Shown in pieces: positions 35,948 to 36,646 of a stretch of 36,646 nt of DNA. The first letter of the stretch is position 1, and the number at the start of each line of letters is the position of its first letter. A program made the translations under genes and the position numbers. Source of the DNA: an uncultured Pirellulaceae bacterium. Lineage in GTDB: Bacteria > Planctomycetota > Planctomycetia > Pirellulales > Pirellulaceae. Location: contig CAKZVF010000009.1 of NCBI GenBank assembly GCA_937921995.1, positions 1 through 36,646 on the forward strand, in the 5' to 3' direction. A model generated the notes under the pieces. It was not told the DNA's origin. It saw only the letters and a list, made by a program, of their open reading frames with translations, and ran no database searches.

Positions 35948-36646
35948 ATGATTCTAAATTCGTCCGGCGTTCCCCGGTACCTCACGAACTTCGCCCCCAA
36001 AAAGGTCGCTCATCGCTTCGCCGACGTTTTGATCATCGGCGGAGGGCTGGCTGGGCTGCGAGCGGCGCTTGAGATCGACACGGCGCTGACCGTGATCGTC
36101 ATCACCAAAGATGCGATACGCCAATCCAACAGCAGTTACGCTCAAGGTGGAATCGCGGGCGTCATCAGCCCCGAAGACAAAATTGAATTCCACATTCGCG
36201 ATACGATGGACGCCGGTGGAAACCTCTGCGACCTCGACACCGTCCGCTCGGTCATCAGCCAAGGCCCCGATCGTATCCGCGAACTGATCGAAATGGGCAC
36301 TAAATTCGACCACGACAAAGTTGACCAAACGGAATTGACACTCGGTCGTGAAGGCGGACACAGCCACAACCGTATCATCCACGCCAACGGCGACGCCACC
36401 GGTGCTGAGATCATGCGGGCGGTGATCGCCAAGGTCCGCTCGGCGGAGAACATTCAGGTCATCGAGAATGCCTTCACGCTGGATCTCTTGAAATTTGACC
36501 AGCGCTGTCGCGGCGCGGTCGTGGCGATGGACAATAAACAAAAAACTCTTTTTTGGGCCCACGAAACGATCCTCTGCACCGGCGGCGCAGGTCAGATCTT
36601 TCGCGAAACCACCAACCCCTCGGTGGCTACCGGCGACGGCCATGCG
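35948..36646 (+). CDS. nadB: L-aspartate oxidase, N-terminal part (runs off the window)
   Basis: The 233 codons present read MILNSSGVPRYLTNFAPKKV and onward. The FAD-binding motif VLIIGGGLAGLRAALE is at about residues 27-42, SSYAQGGIAGV at about 62-72, and the catalytic-region signature GREGGHSHNRIIHANGDATG at about 137-156, all typical of NadB. It oxidises L-aspartate to iminoaspartate for quinolinate and NAD synthesis. The related succinate dehydrogenase flavoprotein is less likely given the GREGGHSHNRI form. The 3' half is outside the window. No stop or frameshift was seen in the part present. Confidence 0.93.
   Translation, partial: MILNSSGVPRYLTNFAPKKVAHRFADVLIIGGGLAGLRAALEIDTALTVIVITKDAIRQSNSSYAQGGIAGVISPEDKIEFHIRDTMDAGGNLCDLDTVRSVISQGPDRIRELIEMGTKFDHDKVDQTELTLGREGGHSHNRIIHANGDATGAEIMRAVIAKVRSAENIQVIENAFTLDLLKFDQRCRGAVVAMDNKQKTLFWAHETILCTGGAGQIFRETTNPSVATGDGHA

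Noticed and set aside
35954..36643. Minus-strand 229-aa frame at the window end
   Set aside because: It is the antisense shadow of nadB, whose plus-strand translation has clear FAD and active-site motifs.

Overview
The window looks like chromosomal DNA of a planctomycete, most likely of the Pirellulaceae. The pointers are an extracellular protein whose N-terminus carries an LExR-xLA-type sequence (LEDRKMLA), a formylglycine-type sulfatase, a giant DUF4175-type membrane protein with a Ser/Gly/Glu-rich tail, a lysine/alanine-rich histone-H1-like protein, two ECF sigma/anti-sigma modules, an orphan Flp pilin and an RHS tip with the YVDGMSLY signature common in this phylum. No rRNA, tRNA, CRISPR array or intact transposase was seen.

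Layout. 1-4.5 kb (minus strand): low-molecular-weight protein tyrosine phosphatase, Flp-type pilin, and two adjacent DUF697-type membrane GTPases. 4.5-6.4 kb (minus): an ECF sigma factor, a membrane anti-sigma-like protein and a secreted coiled-coil protein, ending in a hairpin terminator. 6.7-10.9 kb (plus): a three-gene overlapping operon of an ABC-2-type permease and two DUF21/CBS (CNNM/CorC-like) proteins. 10.9-14.8 kb (minus): an accessory island with an orphan RHS tip coupled to a membrane-anchored gene, a second RHS relic, a toxin-antitoxin module whose toxin is frameshifted, and two copies of a ~250-bp block containing a terminator. 14.8-25.3 kb: mostly housekeeping or conserved planctomycete genes (TPR lipoprotein, small conserved proteins, pyruvate kinase, DUF4175 protein, second anti-sigma/sigma pair). 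25.4-33 kb: a BFD-like [2Fe-2S] protein, then a second accessory island holding a 1579-residue RTX protein with a C-terminal lipase-like domain, a tightly coupled ankyrin lipoprotein, a decayed duplicate of that ankyrin gene, and a second toxin-antitoxin module with a frameshifted toxin. 33-36.6 kb: sulfatase, histone-like protein and the 5' part of nadB, which runs off the window end.

The most interesting hypothesis is that the RTX-lipase protein and the ankyrin lipoprotein form a secreted polymorphic toxin and its immunity protein. The two genes are 3 nt apart, the ribosome binding site of the ankyrin gene lies inside the last codons of the toxin gene, and the ankyrin gene is partly duplicated downstream, as immunity genes often are. 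The RHS tip with its overlapping downstream gene in the 11-15 kb island has the same architecture on a smaller scale. Both TA toxins are broken by an apparent single-base loss while their antitoxins stay intact. Functions in these islands are inferred from motifs and gene order only.
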